Below, one piece after another: positions 25,676 through 35,461 of a stretch of 64,000 nt of DNA (positions are counted from its first letter, which is position 1; the number at the start of each line of letters is the position of its first letter). A model generated the notes under the pieces. It searched no databases. It saw only the letters and a program-made list of their open reading frames with translations, and had not been told where the DNA came from. The position numbers and the translations under genes are program-made. The stretch spans positions 620,001-684,000 of the forward strand of contig CBDCUW010000004.1 of NCBI GenBank assembly GCA_965222745.1, written 5' to 3'. This stretch comes from CBDCUW01 sp965222745. Its GTDB lineage: Bacteria; Planctomycetota; Planctomycetia; Pirellulales; Pirellulaceae.

Positions 25676-25820
25676 AGGGTGCAGCGGGCTTGCTTCGCAA
25701 CCCCTTGCCCAATAGCCGTCAGGGCGGGTACCGCTCAACAAGTTCGCGGACGCCCAACACTACGTTACGACCATTGGGCAAGGGCTTACTCACCTACGGT
25801 TCGCGTCGCCCCTGCACCCT
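25676..25820. repeat. Nested inverted repeats, candidate structured RNA or transfer origin
   Basis: The outer arms AGGGTGCAG (25676-25684) and CTGCACCCT (25812-25820) match perfectly. The inner arms CCCTTGCCCAAT (25702-25713) and ATTGGGCAAGGG (25773-25784) match perfectly. A small GCGGGTACCGC hairpin lies within. The DNA around has no convincing gene (25565-26070). Confidence 0.5.
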
Positions 25821-26070
25821 TGAAAACTCCGGCCATCGAGGCCGTCGTCTTCATGCCATCGCAAGCTCGGCAAAATGCTGCTGTGTACATAACCTTTATG
25901 GATGCCTCAAATTCTAAATCGAATTGGTGTTTGACGGTTGTTTTCCAAGCGGCAAATGGGAGAATAACGGTTCAAGCTTCATTTGATTCAGCTTCTCACG
26001 ACACAGGTGGATTGTTGAGAGTGTTGCTTGTTGCCGCGTAAGCGGTTTTTGTCACATACCAATCACGATT

Positions 26071-26289
26071 ATGCAGACCATTTTTTCATGGATGAAATTC
26101 GCCATTCATTTGAGTGGCAAAATGATTCGCTTTACGTACCGAGTGCTACTGCGAATCTATGGTTGGCTTGAAGAACCATTTCGAGCAAACAAAAGCCCAG
26201 GGTTGCCTGGACCAATGTTTGTGCGTATGCTTTGGACAAGTCATACCGTGGTAGGAGTTGCAAACATTGCTTTGCATTTCCTAGGTTGA
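26071..26289 (+). CDS. Possible small hydrophobic protein
   Basis: A 72-residue frame rich in aromatic and basic residues (FSWMKFAIHLSGKMIRFTYR) with a hydrophobic C-terminus (VVGVANIALHFLG). It may be a membrane-associated peptide. No ribosome-binding sequence is visible before the ATG, so the call is tentative. Confidence 0.35.
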   Translation: MQTIFSWMKFAIHLSGKMIRFTYRVLLRIYGWLEEPFRANKSPGLPGPMFVRMLWTSHTVVGVANIALHFLG

Positions 26290-26430
26290 GACAAGACTGC
26301 CATTCAGTTGCTTCTGTGTCAAGCAACTCGTCTGGAAGCTGGGCGAACTGGCGATGCGACTTCGAGTAATCGTTGTACCTTGCTTTTTCACTAGCCGATC
26401 TTGAGCGTCTTCGTGACGCTGACTCCAGTT

Positions 26431-26452
26431 AGAGCGACGTTTCCGTCGCTCT
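26431..26452 (+). terminator. 9-bp hairpin
   Basis: AGAGCGACG and CGTCGCTCT flank TTTC, followed by a pyrimidine tract. It lies 60 bases before the next gene and may terminate upstream transcription. Confidence 0.5.
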
Positions 26453-26514
26453 ACTCCTTTATATTGCCAATCTGTTGGCACGAGTCAGTTGTTTTTTCGA
26501 TAAGACGTTTTGTT

Positions 26515-27432
26515 ATGGAAATCTTGCCGCGTGACCTCAAGGCTCTCACTTGCCTGAGTCGCTATCACATTCTCAATTCGAAGCAGCTTCGGGCTCTCTG
26601 TTTTCAAACCGACAACACAGGTCGAGTGGTTCGCCGCCGCATGAACCAAATGAAGCGGGCTGGTCTCATTCGCCAGCGGCGAATGCAAGTTGTCAATGAA
26701 ACCAATGGATCACCAAGTCCAGTATTTCATCTCACCAAAGAGGGGCGAGAGTATTTAGCTGGTCACTTTGATGACCCGTCTTTTTTACTGAAGCCGGTCG
26801 ATGTGCAGCAAGCCATGCACTTGGCCCATTACGTAACGGTCAGTGACGCACACATCATGCTTGACCAAGCAATTGAGCAACAGTCCGTAATCTCGATGCC
26901 ACGGTGGGTAAATGAAGATGAATGGGTGAACGTCGACGAATCAAATCCAAAAAACAGGTTTCGCTTGTTCACCAAGTTTGACAAGACGGTTTGTGCACCA
27001 GACGCCGCCATGATTTTGGAGTGTGGTGGTGACCGGGCAGTGATGTACATCGAGTCGGATCGAGATAGCTACTTCTACGAACGTGTGGCAGCAAGAAAAT
27101 CACCGGCTTACAAGACAGCCCTCGAATCTAAGCAGCATCAAATCCACTTCGGCAAAGACACGTTGCCACACTTCTATGTGATCGTGTTTTCTCCGACTGA
27201 AAAGCGTTCACGGCAACTACGTGATGCTTTTGCAAAGAAAAACGCTGATTCACCAGTGTTGTCAGCGTACCGCTTTGGGGCGTTTGAAACACTGACACCT
27301 GAAAATATTTTGACGGCACCGGTATTCCGATGCTGCCACAAAGACGAGTTGGTGCCACTTGTGAAAGTGCCCACAACCGACCACACGGTAGATTCTAGTG
27401 AAACAATGCAACGTTCAGGGACGTTGCCGTAG
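26515..27432 (+). CDS. Replication-relaxation family protein
   Basis: A 305-residue protein. Residues 1-75 are a winged HTH (MEILPRDLKALTCLSRYHIL, LRALCFQTDNTGRVVRRRMN). SPVFHLTKEGREYLAG follows at about 64-79, then LAHYVTVSDAHIMLDQAIEQ and an alpha/beta domain with PDAAMILECGGDRAVMYIESD. This matches the replication-relaxation family of mobile elements. The ATG at 26515 is used, since the upstream extension to 26401 covers a hairpin. With the gene at 21875 it makes two family members in one element. Confidence 0.75.
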   Translation: MEILPRDLKALTCLSRYHILNSKQLRALCFQTDNTGRVVRRRMNQMKRAGLIRQRRMQVVNETNGSPSPVFHLTKEGREYLAGHFDDPSFLLKPVDVQQAMHLAHYVTVSDAHIMLDQAIEQQSVISMPRWVNEDEWVNVDESNPKNRFRLFTKFDKTVCAPDAAMILECGGDRAVMYIESDRDSYFYERVAARKSPAYKTALESKQHQIHFGKDTLPHFYVIVFSPTEKRSRQLRDAFAKKNADSPVLSAYRFGAFETLTPENILTAPVFRCCHKDELVPLVKVPTTDHTVDSSETMQRSGTLP

Positions 27433-27476
27433 CAGGGTCTACCGCTTGGATGCTTTACTTCTTTCCAAACACTGCC

Positions 27477-27737
27477 ATGAAAAACCAGGAGACAACCAAC
27501 AAGCCCGTCGAAAGCTTCCGCTTGCGCGGGGTTTCTGCAAGCGTGTTTCTTAACGAAACCGAGCAGGACGGACGACCATTTTTTAAGGTCAGCCTTCAGC
27601 GTTCCTATAAGACGAAGGACGGATTCAAATCAACGAACTCGTTTTCGCGTGATGACCTTCCTCTGGTTGCAGAGGTAGTCAACGATGCTTGGCGGGCAAT
27701 CCTAAAACGGGAGTCCGAAGCCTCTACCGATAAGTAG
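27477..27737 (+). CDS. Small conserved planctomycete element protein
   Basis: An 86-residue protein with the pattern SFRLRGVSASVFLNETEQDG, FFKVSLQRSYKTKDGFKSTN and FSRDDLPLVAEVVNDAW. I recall this as a small family recurring in planctomycete genomes, often near mobile or replication genes; its function is unknown. It may bind nucleic acid, given its fold-like beta pattern and basic centre. The ATG at 27477 is used, 42 bases after the previous stop. Confidence 0.65.
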   Translation: MKNQETTNKPVESFRLRGVSASVFLNETEQDGRPFFKVSLQRSYKTKDGFKSTNSFSRDDLPLVAEVVNDAWRAILKRESEASTDK

Positions 27738-27987
27738 AGGCACGAAAGTATTTGGGGTCGTTCCCTGGCGACCTCTATCTGCTTTCGAGTCTGTTCGAAT
27801 TTGTGAGCAGTTTATGGATAAGAATTGATGCACGCCTTTTGTGGACATCGTTCACATTTGGAGGTTGGGCGAATGCAGTCTGCGATGCCAGCAACGGCAT
27901 ACCTGACGTAGTCACCAACTGATTTTGGCTCTTGATTGAGCAACTCTCCCGAACGTCTCGTTTCCCAGGCGTTCACTCTTTTTTCTC

Positions 27988-28014
27988 CAGCCGCTGTAAC
28001 GCAGCGGCTGTTTT
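27988..28014 (+). terminator. Intrinsic terminator-like hairpin
   Basis: CAGCCGCTG and CAGCGGCTG flank TAACG and are followed by TTTT. It sits in the leader of the zinc-finger gene at 28035, so it may act as an attenuator or end upstream transcription. Confidence 0.55.
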
Positions 28015-28034
28015 CAACCTACCTGGAGAGTTCA

Positions 28035-28241
28035 ATGAAAGTCGTATTGAGTGGTCGCAACGAGACCGCAACCTGCAAGTGGTGCAATAAGGAGCGTGAG
28101 TGTGTTGAAACAACATTCGCGGACGGATTATTGCCGCCAAAGTCAAATCTATGTTGGCGGTGTTTTGCAACCTGCTATCGCGTGCGGTGTCAGGGTGCAA
28201 ACCAATCTTCCGCTCCATCGCAGGCCGAGAACCCGAGTTAG
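28035..28241 (+). CDS. Small zinc-ribbon protein
   Basis: A 68-residue protein with two CxxC pairs (CKWCNKERECV and LCWRCFATC) that should form a zinc ribbon. The start follows GGAGAG at about 7 bases. Function unknown; such proteins can be transcription or replication accessory factors. A hairpin follows the gene. Confidence 0.65.
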   Translation: MKVVLSGRNETATCKWCNKERECVETTFADGLLPPKSNLCWRCFATCYRVRCQGANQSSAPSQAENPS

Positions 28242-28271
28242 TCCCCTACTTGCTTTTCAATGACAACGAAT

Positions 28272-28300
28272 TGGCGGCCCGACAAACCGTTGGGCCGCCA
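28272..28300. terminator. 9-bp GC-rich hairpin
   Basis: TGGCGGCCC and GGGCCGCCA flank an 11-base loop between the zinc-ribbon gene and the next HTH gene. It is probably a terminator. Confidence 0.5.
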
Positions 28301-28335
28301 CGCAACCAGCCACCACTTATGCTCTGACCAACCCA

Positions 28336-28605
28336 ATGACCGAACAAGAACTTCATCAAAGACTGGATAAGATTGAAAACCTGCTTACGTCGCTCGCGTC
28401 TCAAGAGACGCCAAAGCAACTTTACAGTACCGCCGAAGTGGCAGAGGCACTTGGCAAAGCCGAGTTTACCGTTCGAGAGTGGTGCCGACTAGGTCGAATA
28501 CACTGTGAGAAGAAGCAGTGCGGCCGGGGGCGGCACCTAGAGTGGGCGATTTCTCACGAAGAGGTAAGACGAATTCGCAACGAGGGATTGCTGCCTCGGT
28601 CATGA
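28336..28605 (+). CDS. Excisionase-like HTH protein of element B
   Basis: An 89-residue protein homologous in plan to the one beside element A's integrase: a short helical N-terminus, then QLYSTAEVAEALGKAEFTVR, EWCRLGRIHCEKKQ and a wing with GRGRHLEWAISHEEVRRI. It probably acts as the recombination directionality factor or a regulator for element B. Unlike in element A it is far (14 kb) from the integrase, immediately before the nuclease cluster. Confidence 0.72.
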   Translation: MTEQELHQRLDKIENLLTSLASQETPKQLYSTAEVAEALGKAEFTVREWCRLGRIHCEKKQCGRGRHLEWAISHEEVRRIRNEGLLPRS

Positions 28606-28786
28606 CTAGAACAAATGAACTGCCGCAAGGAACCGAAGTTCGCTAATCAGAGATAGAGCCTTTAACGATGATTTGCGGATGAGATGATTCTCCGACGTAA
28701 CAAGCGACGCGTATACTGACGAGTGCAACAGGCGAACCTATGCTGGTAGGAACCGTCATTTCGGTGGACAAAGGGGGGAAACAGGA

Positions 28787-29500
28787 ATGAAAAGTCATGA
28801 ATGGGGCAAGGATTCTCTTAGCGAATACTTGTCAACGTCAATACACAATGTCGAAGCCTCCGTTGAAAATCTCGCCGGGCCGTATCAGCGATTATCAGAT
28901 ATCGATGGCGTTTTTTTGGACGTGCTCAGCCATCGGCCATCCGAGGAAGATTTGGTTGCCGGGTCAATGTGTTTCCGTGCTCACTGCTCTTACCGTTCAA
29001 GCGTCCAGCTTGCCCTTTGTGGGCAACTCGCGGAATCACACATGACTTTGCGAGGTGCTCTAGAGAGTTCCCTATACGCGTTCTACGTAAAAGGCAATCT
29101 TACCCGTCAGGAGCTTTGGATTCGTCGCCATGACGATGAACAAACTAAGCGGCAAATGAAAAATGAGTTTACCGTCGGTAAAGTAATGTCCCACCTAGCC
29201 CAAAGGGATGTGACTGTCCATCGCGTGGCGAAGAAATTGTATGAACACACCATCGACTTTGGAGGGCATCCGAATCATCGAGCAGTCGCGTCACAGACGA
29301 AAGTAGTCCCAACCGGCCCAGAGTCATTTGATGTACGCAATGAGTACTTTGAAGTGGGAAGTCTCGCCCACGACTTAGCAATCAAAACCTGTGCTAGAGT
29401 GGGGGTCTGTTGCGTTGATCTGCTGAAACTCGTGTTTTGGGAGCGTGTTCGACTGCTTGGAATGGATGATCAGATTTCGCATTTGCGAGCAGGCTTGTAG
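28787..29500 (+). CDS. DUF5677-like helical protein (cluster gene 1)
   Basis: A 237-residue all-helical protein. The segment SYRSSVQLALCGQLAESHMTLRG with ALESSLYAFYVKGN and LWIRRHDDEQTKRQMKNEF (about 65-125) resembles DUF5677-type proteins, which have a HEPN-like look and are found in defence and toxin contexts. I do not see the RxxxxH HEPN catalytic motif with certainty. The start follows GGGGGAAACAGGA. Only two bases separate its stop from the PIN gene, so the two are one operon. It may be a regulator or antitoxin of the nuclease next to it; this is inference. Confidence 0.6.
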   Translation: MKSHEWGKDSLSEYLSTSIHNVEASVENLAGPYQRLSDIDGVFLDVLSHRPSEEDLVAGSMCFRAHCSYRSSVQLALCGQLAESHMTLRGALESSLYAFYVKGNLTRQELWIRRHDDEQTKRQMKNEFTVGKVMSHLAQRDVTVHRVAKKLYEHTIDFGGHPNHRAVASQTKVVPTGPESFDVRNEYFEVGSLAHDLAIKTCARVGVCCVDLLKLVFWERVRLLGMDDQISHLRAGL

Positions 29501-29502
29501 TC

Positions 29503-30534
29503 ATGATTTATCTCTTGGTAGATACATGTGTCTGGATCGATGCGGCCAAGGATCCCGAGCAAACGCAATTGCTGGGTGTCCTAGAAGATTTGATTGAGAT
29601 GGGAGAGCTGCGGATTATCGTGCCGCGACTGCTGCTCGATGAGTTTTCTCGCAATAAGCAACGGATTATTCAAGACAGTGCCCGCAGCCTGTCAGCCACA
29701 TTCAAACGTGTGAAGGAGGCAGTGCGTACGTTTGGAAACGATGAAGAGACGCAGGCGACTCTTGCAACCTTAAACAACGTAGATCATCGCATTCCCCAAT
29801 TTGGCGAGAACGTCAATCAAGCTATTGCTAGAATCGAAAAGATTTTGGTTGCCGGGTGTATCGTTGAGATCGAGGATGCGGTCAAGGTCCGAGCGGCACA
29901 ACGAGCCATCGAAAAGACCGCACCCTTTCATCGCCAGCGGAACAGCATTGGCGACGCGATTTTGATCGAAGTCTATTCAGATATCGTGCGAAATTCGAAC
30001 GCCGGAGACCGATTTGCATTTGTGACTCACAACCATCAAGACTTTAGTGATCCCAATGGCGACCGAAAAAGGCCCCACCCGGATCTTAGTGGTTTGTTTA
30101 CCAAGATTAAGTCTAGGTACTGCACTTCGTTGGCGGAGGCCGTCCATCGAGTTAAGCCAGAGCTTGTAGCCGAGCTTATGTTTGAGCACGAAGAATGGTT
30201 CGACCCTCCTCGTTCTATCAGCGAACTGACGAATGCTATAGGTTGGCTCACAGATCTGGTTTGGTACAACAGGCACAAAGTTCTTGAGGAGCGAGTGGCC
30301 AATGGGGAGCTCTCTCTCGTGGAGAAGGAAGAGTTTCCAATAAAAGACCCTATGAATCGACCAATGCAACGAGATATTTGGCAGCGAGCACAGCAAGCCG
30401 CAAAGCGAATGGAGGAAAAGCACGGCTTGGAGAAACTTGGCCCCTGGACAGACTTTGAGTGGGGCATGATCAACGGAAAACTTTCCGCTCTTCGCTGGGC
30501 ACTTGGCGATGAATGGGACATGCTAGACACGTGA
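29503..30534 (+). CDS. PIN-domain (DUF4935-like) nuclease (cluster gene 2)
   Basis: A 343-residue protein. Residues 1-190 are a PIN domain: LLVDTCVWIDAAKD with the first acidic residue at 7, IIVPRLLLDEFSRNK with Glu near 48, the second acidic pair in NSIGDAILIEVY at about 150, and FAFVTHNHQDFSD at about 172-184. This pattern fits the DUF4935 group of PIN-like proteins, which occur in bacterial defence loci. A helical C-terminal part of about 150 residues is rich in Trp and Glu. It would cut RNA, or DNA less likely. Coupled to the preceding gene. Confidence 0.75.
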   Translation: MIYLLVDTCVWIDAAKDPEQTQLLGVLEDLIEMGELRIIVPRLLLDEFSRNKQRIIQDSARSLSATFKRVKEAVRTFGNDEETQATLATLNNVDHRIPQFGENVNQAIARIEKILVAGCIVEIEDAVKVRAAQRAIEKTAPFHRQRNSIGDAILIEVYSDIVRNSNAGDRFAFVTHNHQDFSDPNGDRKRPHPDLSGLFTKIKSRYCTSLAEAVHRVKPELVAELMFEHEEWFDPPRSISELTNAIGWLTDLVWYNRHKVLEERVANGELSLVEKEEFPIKDPMNRPMQRDIWQRAQQAAKRMEEKHGLEKLGPWTDFEWGMINGKLSALRWALGDEWDMLDT

Positions 30535-30642
30535 CCAAACTGCCTTCCAATTGCATCTGTTTCTGTCTTTTGGCATTTCGGCTTAGGTTTGAAAACGAAC
30601 GCGAATAATTGCCGAGATGCCTGTCCACAGGAATAAGGAATA

Positions 30643-33219
30643 ATGGAAGAGGAACTAAACACCGAGGCAAGCGATAAGCCGCCTAAGATCCCAAAACCGA
30701 GCGAATACATGCGGTCGAATCGACCGTACCTTTTCTCGGACTCTGAACCCGTAAGATCCCAAAATCTTGAGCGATCCGAGCTTGAGTACTTCCTGGAAAC
30801 ACTGACTTCACGGAAGCAGGAGTACGTGTTCGAGGAGTTTTGCCGTCGGCTTGCCGAGGTTGAGCTTTGCCCGAATCTGCGAACTCAGACTGGGCCTCTG
30901 GGCGGCGGCGATAGCAAGATGGATACATCAACATACCCGGTAGCAGTTAGCCTCGCGGAGCGATGCTACTGGGGAAGCCCAAACCAACCAGTCAATGAAC
31001 GGTGGGCATTTGCGTTTAGTTGCATGAAGAAGTGGACGTCAAAGGTGAGGAGCGACGTCAAGAAAATTGCAAAGTTGGATGTAGAGTGGTCAAAAATTTT
31101 CTTTATCACAAGCCAGTTTGCTCGTGATAAAACCAGGGCAAGAATTGAAGACGAACTTGCAAGAGAACATGGAGTTGAAGTTTGCATTCTGGATCGCGAG
31201 TGGATCATAGACCGCGTCTTTTCACACAAGAGAGAGGAGATTGCAGTAGAAGTTTTGGGGATAAGCAAGTCACCATCAATCGATACACGAATGGGGCCGG
31301 CTGATACTGCACGAAGAAACGAGTTGGACGATTTGCTCATGAGGCTTCGAGAGCCCCTGAAGTACTTCAACAGTGACTATGGAATTGCTGGTGCGTATCT
31401 TCGTGCTGCCAAACTTGCTCGTGGACTAGAACTTCCTCGGCATGAGGTTGATGGCTTCTTCGGTCAGGCTAGGCAAATGGCAAAGAAGACGAAGTATGCT
31501 CCGCAGATCGTGCATGCTGCTTACGAGCACGCGTGGGCTGACAACTGGTGGTACGACGACACCGAGACCGCCGTACAGGTTTATGACGAGATTGAAACAC
31601 ACCTCGATGCGATGACTGAGGCATCGGAACTAGAGATGTTTGCAAATCTCCAATCTTTGATATGGGTAGCTGGACTGCGTAACGAAGTTGATACAGTCGA
31701 CGTGAAACTCGATGAACGCAGAGGCCACTTGAACGCTGCTTTACAGCGACAAGCCGATGACCAGACGCGGCCAAACAATGCACTGCAAGCCGAGACGATG
31801 TTGCGATTCATGGAATTGCAGCCTTGGAACGATGAAGCAGGCAGGCCATTCGACGAAGTATTCCAAGATATAGCAAGTTGCTTTGAGCGGTCCCGAAAAC
31901 TGAGTACATACCCTTTAACACGGTTTACAGATACAGTTCTTGGGCTGGCAGATTTTTTTGATCCCACGCAGGGGCTAGACGACCTGTTCGAGAAAATGCG
32001 GACACTAGTTGCCGAAAGAGACGGTGAAATAGCCGTTGCCCGCATGCTCTTGCAGCAAGGGAAGCAACTGCAAAACGCCACCCGATATAAAGAAGCGGCA
32101 TTGGTGTTCGTCGAAGCATGCACTAAAGCATCAAAAGAAGAATGCTTGGAACTTAGCGTTGACGCGGCGTTCCTAGCGTCCACGTCATTTACAGGTGAAG
32201 GGTTGATTCTGGCGGCTCGATTACCAGCATTGTATGCAGCGAGTTTGTCATGCACGTGGACTGGTACTCATTTTCAGTCCGCGTGGAGTGGCTCACGTGC
32301 TAGCCGACTTCTTGCATGGTTTAGCCTGTCGCATGGTCGTATGGCTCCGTTTCTACGTTGGATGGGTTTAGCAACGAACTGCCTGCACGAACTATTGGAG
32401 GATGGATTGCAGCTAGAGAGCCTTGCAGCATCATATCATGATATTGAGAAGCATCTCCTAGAGCGACTAATGTGCTTGCCAGAAAGCGAGATAGGACTGT
32501 TTCTTGGGCTCTCAGAGCCATTTCGTTGGATGGGGTTCCGCATGGCATACTTCGCGGTCATGTATCGCACCGGGCACGCCAAAGAGATAGAGGCAGAGTG
32601 GACATCTACGCTTGAGACTACACCAGATCGAATGGCCGAAGTGTTTGAGTCATGGTCGAAAGAAGCGGCATCTCAAGATATCAAGACTCACGTCCGAGAC
32701 GACGTGTTCAGTTCAGAAAGCAACATCACGCAGTTTAGCGTCGAGTATCATTGCGATGCCGACCTGGTTGTAACAACCTTCGCAGATGACGTACTCGGGA
32801 TTCTTGAGGCTGTGCTTGCAACCGGTGAATTCGATGCTATCAAATTTTATGATGCACGTATCAAGCTCGTGTTTCAACGCGGTGCATTGGAATCTGGAAG
32901 TTCACCCATATCGGGAGTGTTCAACAAAGATAAGCCAAACACCCTCCGGATTGTTCTGGCTGAAGAGGCTGGGGACTGGCTCACTGAGCCTACGAACCAC
33001 ATCATGCCAATGGCTTACCTTCGAATCTGCACAACGGTCGTTCAAATGGCATCAGAGGACTCAAATGACATCACCAACCAGTGTTTCGAAAATGCCGTAG
33101 AAAAGATCGGTCTGGATACTTTGTTTTTGAGCATCCCCTCAATAGGAGTGATCGCTGGGCTAATTGGGGCAGACTGCCTTGAATTCTCCGATCAGATGTT
33201 TGCAAATGTGGAGCATTAG
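30643..33219 (+). CDS. Restriction-endonuclease-like N-terminus plus helical repeats (cluster gene 3)
   Basis: An 858-residue cytoplasmic protein. Residues about 50-200 look like a PD-(D/E)xK-type nuclease: a helix with YVFEEFCRRLAEVELCPNLR, then TGPLGGGDSKMDTSTYPV, the strand WAFAFSCMKKW with basic residues in the position of the catalytic Lys, and FFITSQFARDK...VCILDREWI. From about 230 to the end the sequence is helical with TPR-like repetition (for example ARMLLQQGKQLQNATRYKEA). Nuclease effector plus a repeat sensor is a common defence design. I do not recognise it as a named system. It starts 108 bases after the PIN gene, on the same strand. Catalytic assignment is tentative. Confidence 0.6.
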   Translation: MEEELNTEASDKPPKIPKPSEYMRSNRPYLFSDSEPVRSQNLERSELEYFLETLTSRKQEYVFEEFCRRLAEVELCPNLRTQTGPLGGGDSKMDTSTYPVAVSLAERCYWGSPNQPVNERWAFAFSCMKKWTSKVRSDVKKIAKLDVEWSKIFFITSQFARDKTRARIEDELAREHGVEVCILDREWIIDRVFSHKREEIAVEVLGISKSPSIDTRMGPADTARRNELDDLLMRLREPLKYFNSDYGIAGAYLRAAKLARGLELPRHEVDGFFGQARQMAKKTKYAPQIVHAAYEHAWADNWWYDDTETAVQVYDEIETHLDAMTEASELEMFANLQSLIWVAGLRNEVDTVDVKLDERRGHLNAALQRQADDQTRPNNALQAETMLRFMELQPWNDEAGRPFDEVFQDIASCFERSRKLSTYPLTRFTDTVLGLADFFDPTQGLDDLFEKMRTLVAERDGEIAVARMLLQQGKQLQNATRYKEAALVFVEACTKASKEECLELSVDAAFLASTSFTGEGLILAARLPALYAASLSCTWTGTHFQSAWSGSRASRLLAWFSLSHGRMAPFLRWMGLATNCLHELLEDGLQLESLAASYHDIEKHLLERLMCLPESEIGLFLGLSEPFRWMGFRMAYFAVMYRTGHAKEIEAEWTSTLETTPDRMAEVFESWSKEAASQDIKTHVRDDVFSSESNITQFSVEYHCDADLVVTTFADDVLGILEAVLATGEFDAIKFYDARIKLVFQRGALESGSSPISGVFNKDKPNTLRIVLAEEAGDWLTEPTNHIMPMAYLRICTTVVQMASEDSNDITNQCFENAVEKIGLDTLFLSIPSIGVIAGLIGADCLEFSDQMFANVEH

Positions 33220-34028
33220 AGACGAAATCGGCAGCTGTTTGCAGTGCCAACGAAACGACGGGCAGAAGAACCTTGAGAATATAGAGCTTGTTAGTTAAAG
33301 AATTTTTCAGCATTCATGTGGACTCAATTCAGTGGCTCGAATTCTATTTTGGAACTTACAACGCAAAGACCTGAATGGTTTGCTTGGCGAAACGGTCAAA
33401 TCCTACAATGTTGACTTGGTAGCGGTTGTTGAAAACGACCAACAAGCAGTTCAAACTCTTTCATCGCTGAGGGCACTCGTCACTGATGAGTTCTACATAC
33501 CGACAATGACCACAGGTCGGTTTCAAGTATTCTCGCGATCGGCCGAGCTAACGCTTGCGGAAGTGTATTCCGGCAATCGAATCAGCATTTGGCGACTAAA
33601 AGCAACCAATGTTGATCTAATGCTTGGATTTGTTCATCTTTGGGACAAGAGGAACTGGGATGAGTTGAACCAAGCTGCTCAGGTCCAACTCCTGGCATCG
33701 GAAATTCGAGACACAGAAAAGAAGATTGGTCATGATCGCACAATGCTGATTGGTGATTTTAACTTGAACCCCTTTGATAAAGTCATGAACATGGCTTTGG
33801 GTTTAAACGCGATGATGACTCAGAAATGCATCACAAAGGAAAAGCGAAAACAGCAAGATCAAGATTATCCATTCTTTTACAACCCAATGTGGGGCTTGTT
33901 TGGTGATCGCACGACTGGACCTCCAGGAACGTACTATCACACCTCCGCATCGACGGGAATGTACGGCTGGAATATGCTAGATCAATTGTTGGTTCGGAAG
34001 TCTGCACTGGACTTCTTCGGCGATGTAA

Positions 34029-35343
34029 GGGCTTGCAAGACAATAAGCTACCGTATTGATCTTGCCGTTGGGCAGGAGGATTTCCGATACTTGCGGGATG
34101 CCGGATGCAAATGTTGTTGAATGGATTCGCGAAAAGTATACCGCATTGATCGGTGACCTCGATGAAAGGGGACGTCGAAGATGGGCGGCTGCCGAAGCGC
34201 GTTCGCTCGGACGCGGAGGAATCGCCGCGGTCGCCGCGGCGACTGGGATGTCGGATCGAACGATTCGCAACGGAATTGCCGAACTGGATGACCCCGAAGC
34301 CGCAGCGAGCAACCGACAGCGACGTCCAGGCGGAGGTCGCAAATCGAGGGAGGCCGAACAACCCGACTTGATTGACGCCTTGGAGCAACTGGTTGACGGA
34401 ACTACTCGCGGCGATCCGATGTCTCCACTACGTTGGACCTGCAAGAGTACGCGAACACTTGCCAAGGAGTTGAACCGTCAGGGCTATGAGATCAGCAGCA
34501 CGAAGGTCGGTGAGCTTCTGCGGTCTGCGGGCTACAGCTTGCAGGGCAATCGGAAGACGATCGAGGGCAAACAGCATCCTGACCGCGACAGTCAATTTCA
34601 ACATATCTCCGATCGAGTCAAAGCTTACCAGCGGACCGGCCAGCCGGTCATTTCGGTCGATACGAAAAAGAAAGAACCGCTGGGAATGATGAAAAACGCG
34701 GGCCAGACGTACCGTAAGTCGGGTGACCCGGTCCGCGTAAAGACCCACGACTTCCCGGACAAAGAACTTGGGAAAGCGGTTCCCTATGGCGTCTACGATG
34801 TAACGCACAATGAGGCTGGAGTGTCGGTGGGGATCAGCCACGACACGGCTGAGTTTGCCATCGCGGCGATCCGCCGTTGGTGGAAGAAGATGGGGCGAAA
34901 GCGTCACGCCAAGGCGAAGCGATTGTTGATCACGGCGGACTGTGGTGGGAGCAACAGTCCGAGAACCAGATTGTGGCGTTGGGTACTGCAAAAGTTTGCC
35001 AACGAAACTGGCATGAAGATTGAACTGTGCCACTATCCGCCTGGGACCAGCAAATGGAACAAGATTGAACATCGATTGTTCTGTCACATCACCCGCAACT
35101 GGCAAGGCGTTCCGTTGGAAAGCCATGAGGTGGTTGTCAACTTGATTGGCGCGACCAGAACAGAAGAAGGTCTGGAAGTTCACGCGTGGCTTGATGAGTC
35201 CGAATATGAAAAGCGGAAGAGAGTCAGTGACGAACAGCTTTCGGAAGTAATCATCAAACGCGACAATTTTCATGGGGAATGGAACTACACGATCCTCCCC
35301 AATAAACCTACTAAGATTCGGTAATCAATTGTCTTGCAAGTCC
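34029..35343 (+). mobile_element. ISAzo13-family insertion sequence, copy 1
   Basis: The element is 1315 bp with imperfect terminal repeats GGGCTTGCAAGACAAT and ATTGTCTTGCAAGTCC. A 3-base duplication TAA is present (34026-34028, 35344-35346). It is inserted in the EEP nuclease gene. The second copy, of the same length, is at 42280-43594. Confidence 0.88.
34098..35324 (+). CDS. ISAzo13-family transposase, copy 1
   Basis: A 408-residue transposase. The N-terminus is a HTH with GGIAAVAAATGMSDRTIRNGI, then RRPGGGRKSRE, a second DNA-binding part (TRTLAKELNRQGYEISSTKV) and a DDE core with VISVDTKKKEPLG, LLITADCGGSNSPR and the acidic residue after NKIEHRLFCHITRNW. The start at ATG 34098 (MPDANVVEW) is preferred; the frame opens at 34056. 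Near-identical to copy 2. Confidence 0.87.
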   Translation: MPDANVVEWIREKYTALIGDLDERGRRRWAAAEARSLGRGGIAAVAAATGMSDRTIRNGIAELDDPEAAASNRQRRPGGGRKSREAEQPDLIDALEQLVDGTTRGDPMSPLRWTCKSTRTLAKELNRQGYEISSTKVGELLRSAGYSLQGNRKTIEGKQHPDRDSQFQHISDRVKAYQRTGQPVISVDTKKKEPLGMMKNAGQTYRKSGDPVRVKTHDFPDKELGKAVPYGVYDVTHNEAGVSVGISHDTAEFAIAAIRRWWKKMGRKRHAKAKRLLITADCGGSNSPRTRLWRWVLQKFANETGMKIELCHYPPGTSKWNKIEHRLFCHITRNWQGVPLESHEVVVNLIGATRTEEGLEVHAWLDESEYEKRKRVSDEQLSEVIIKRDNFHGEWNYTILPNKPTKIR

Positions 35344-35461
35344 TAACGGTGTTGGCCTCGACAGGAATTACGGACCTTTGCACTCGTTCTGGCCGACCCG
35401 ATAAGACGAAAATATCAGACCACCTTCCCATTTTGGTTGAGTTGAAGATAGAGGAACGAAA

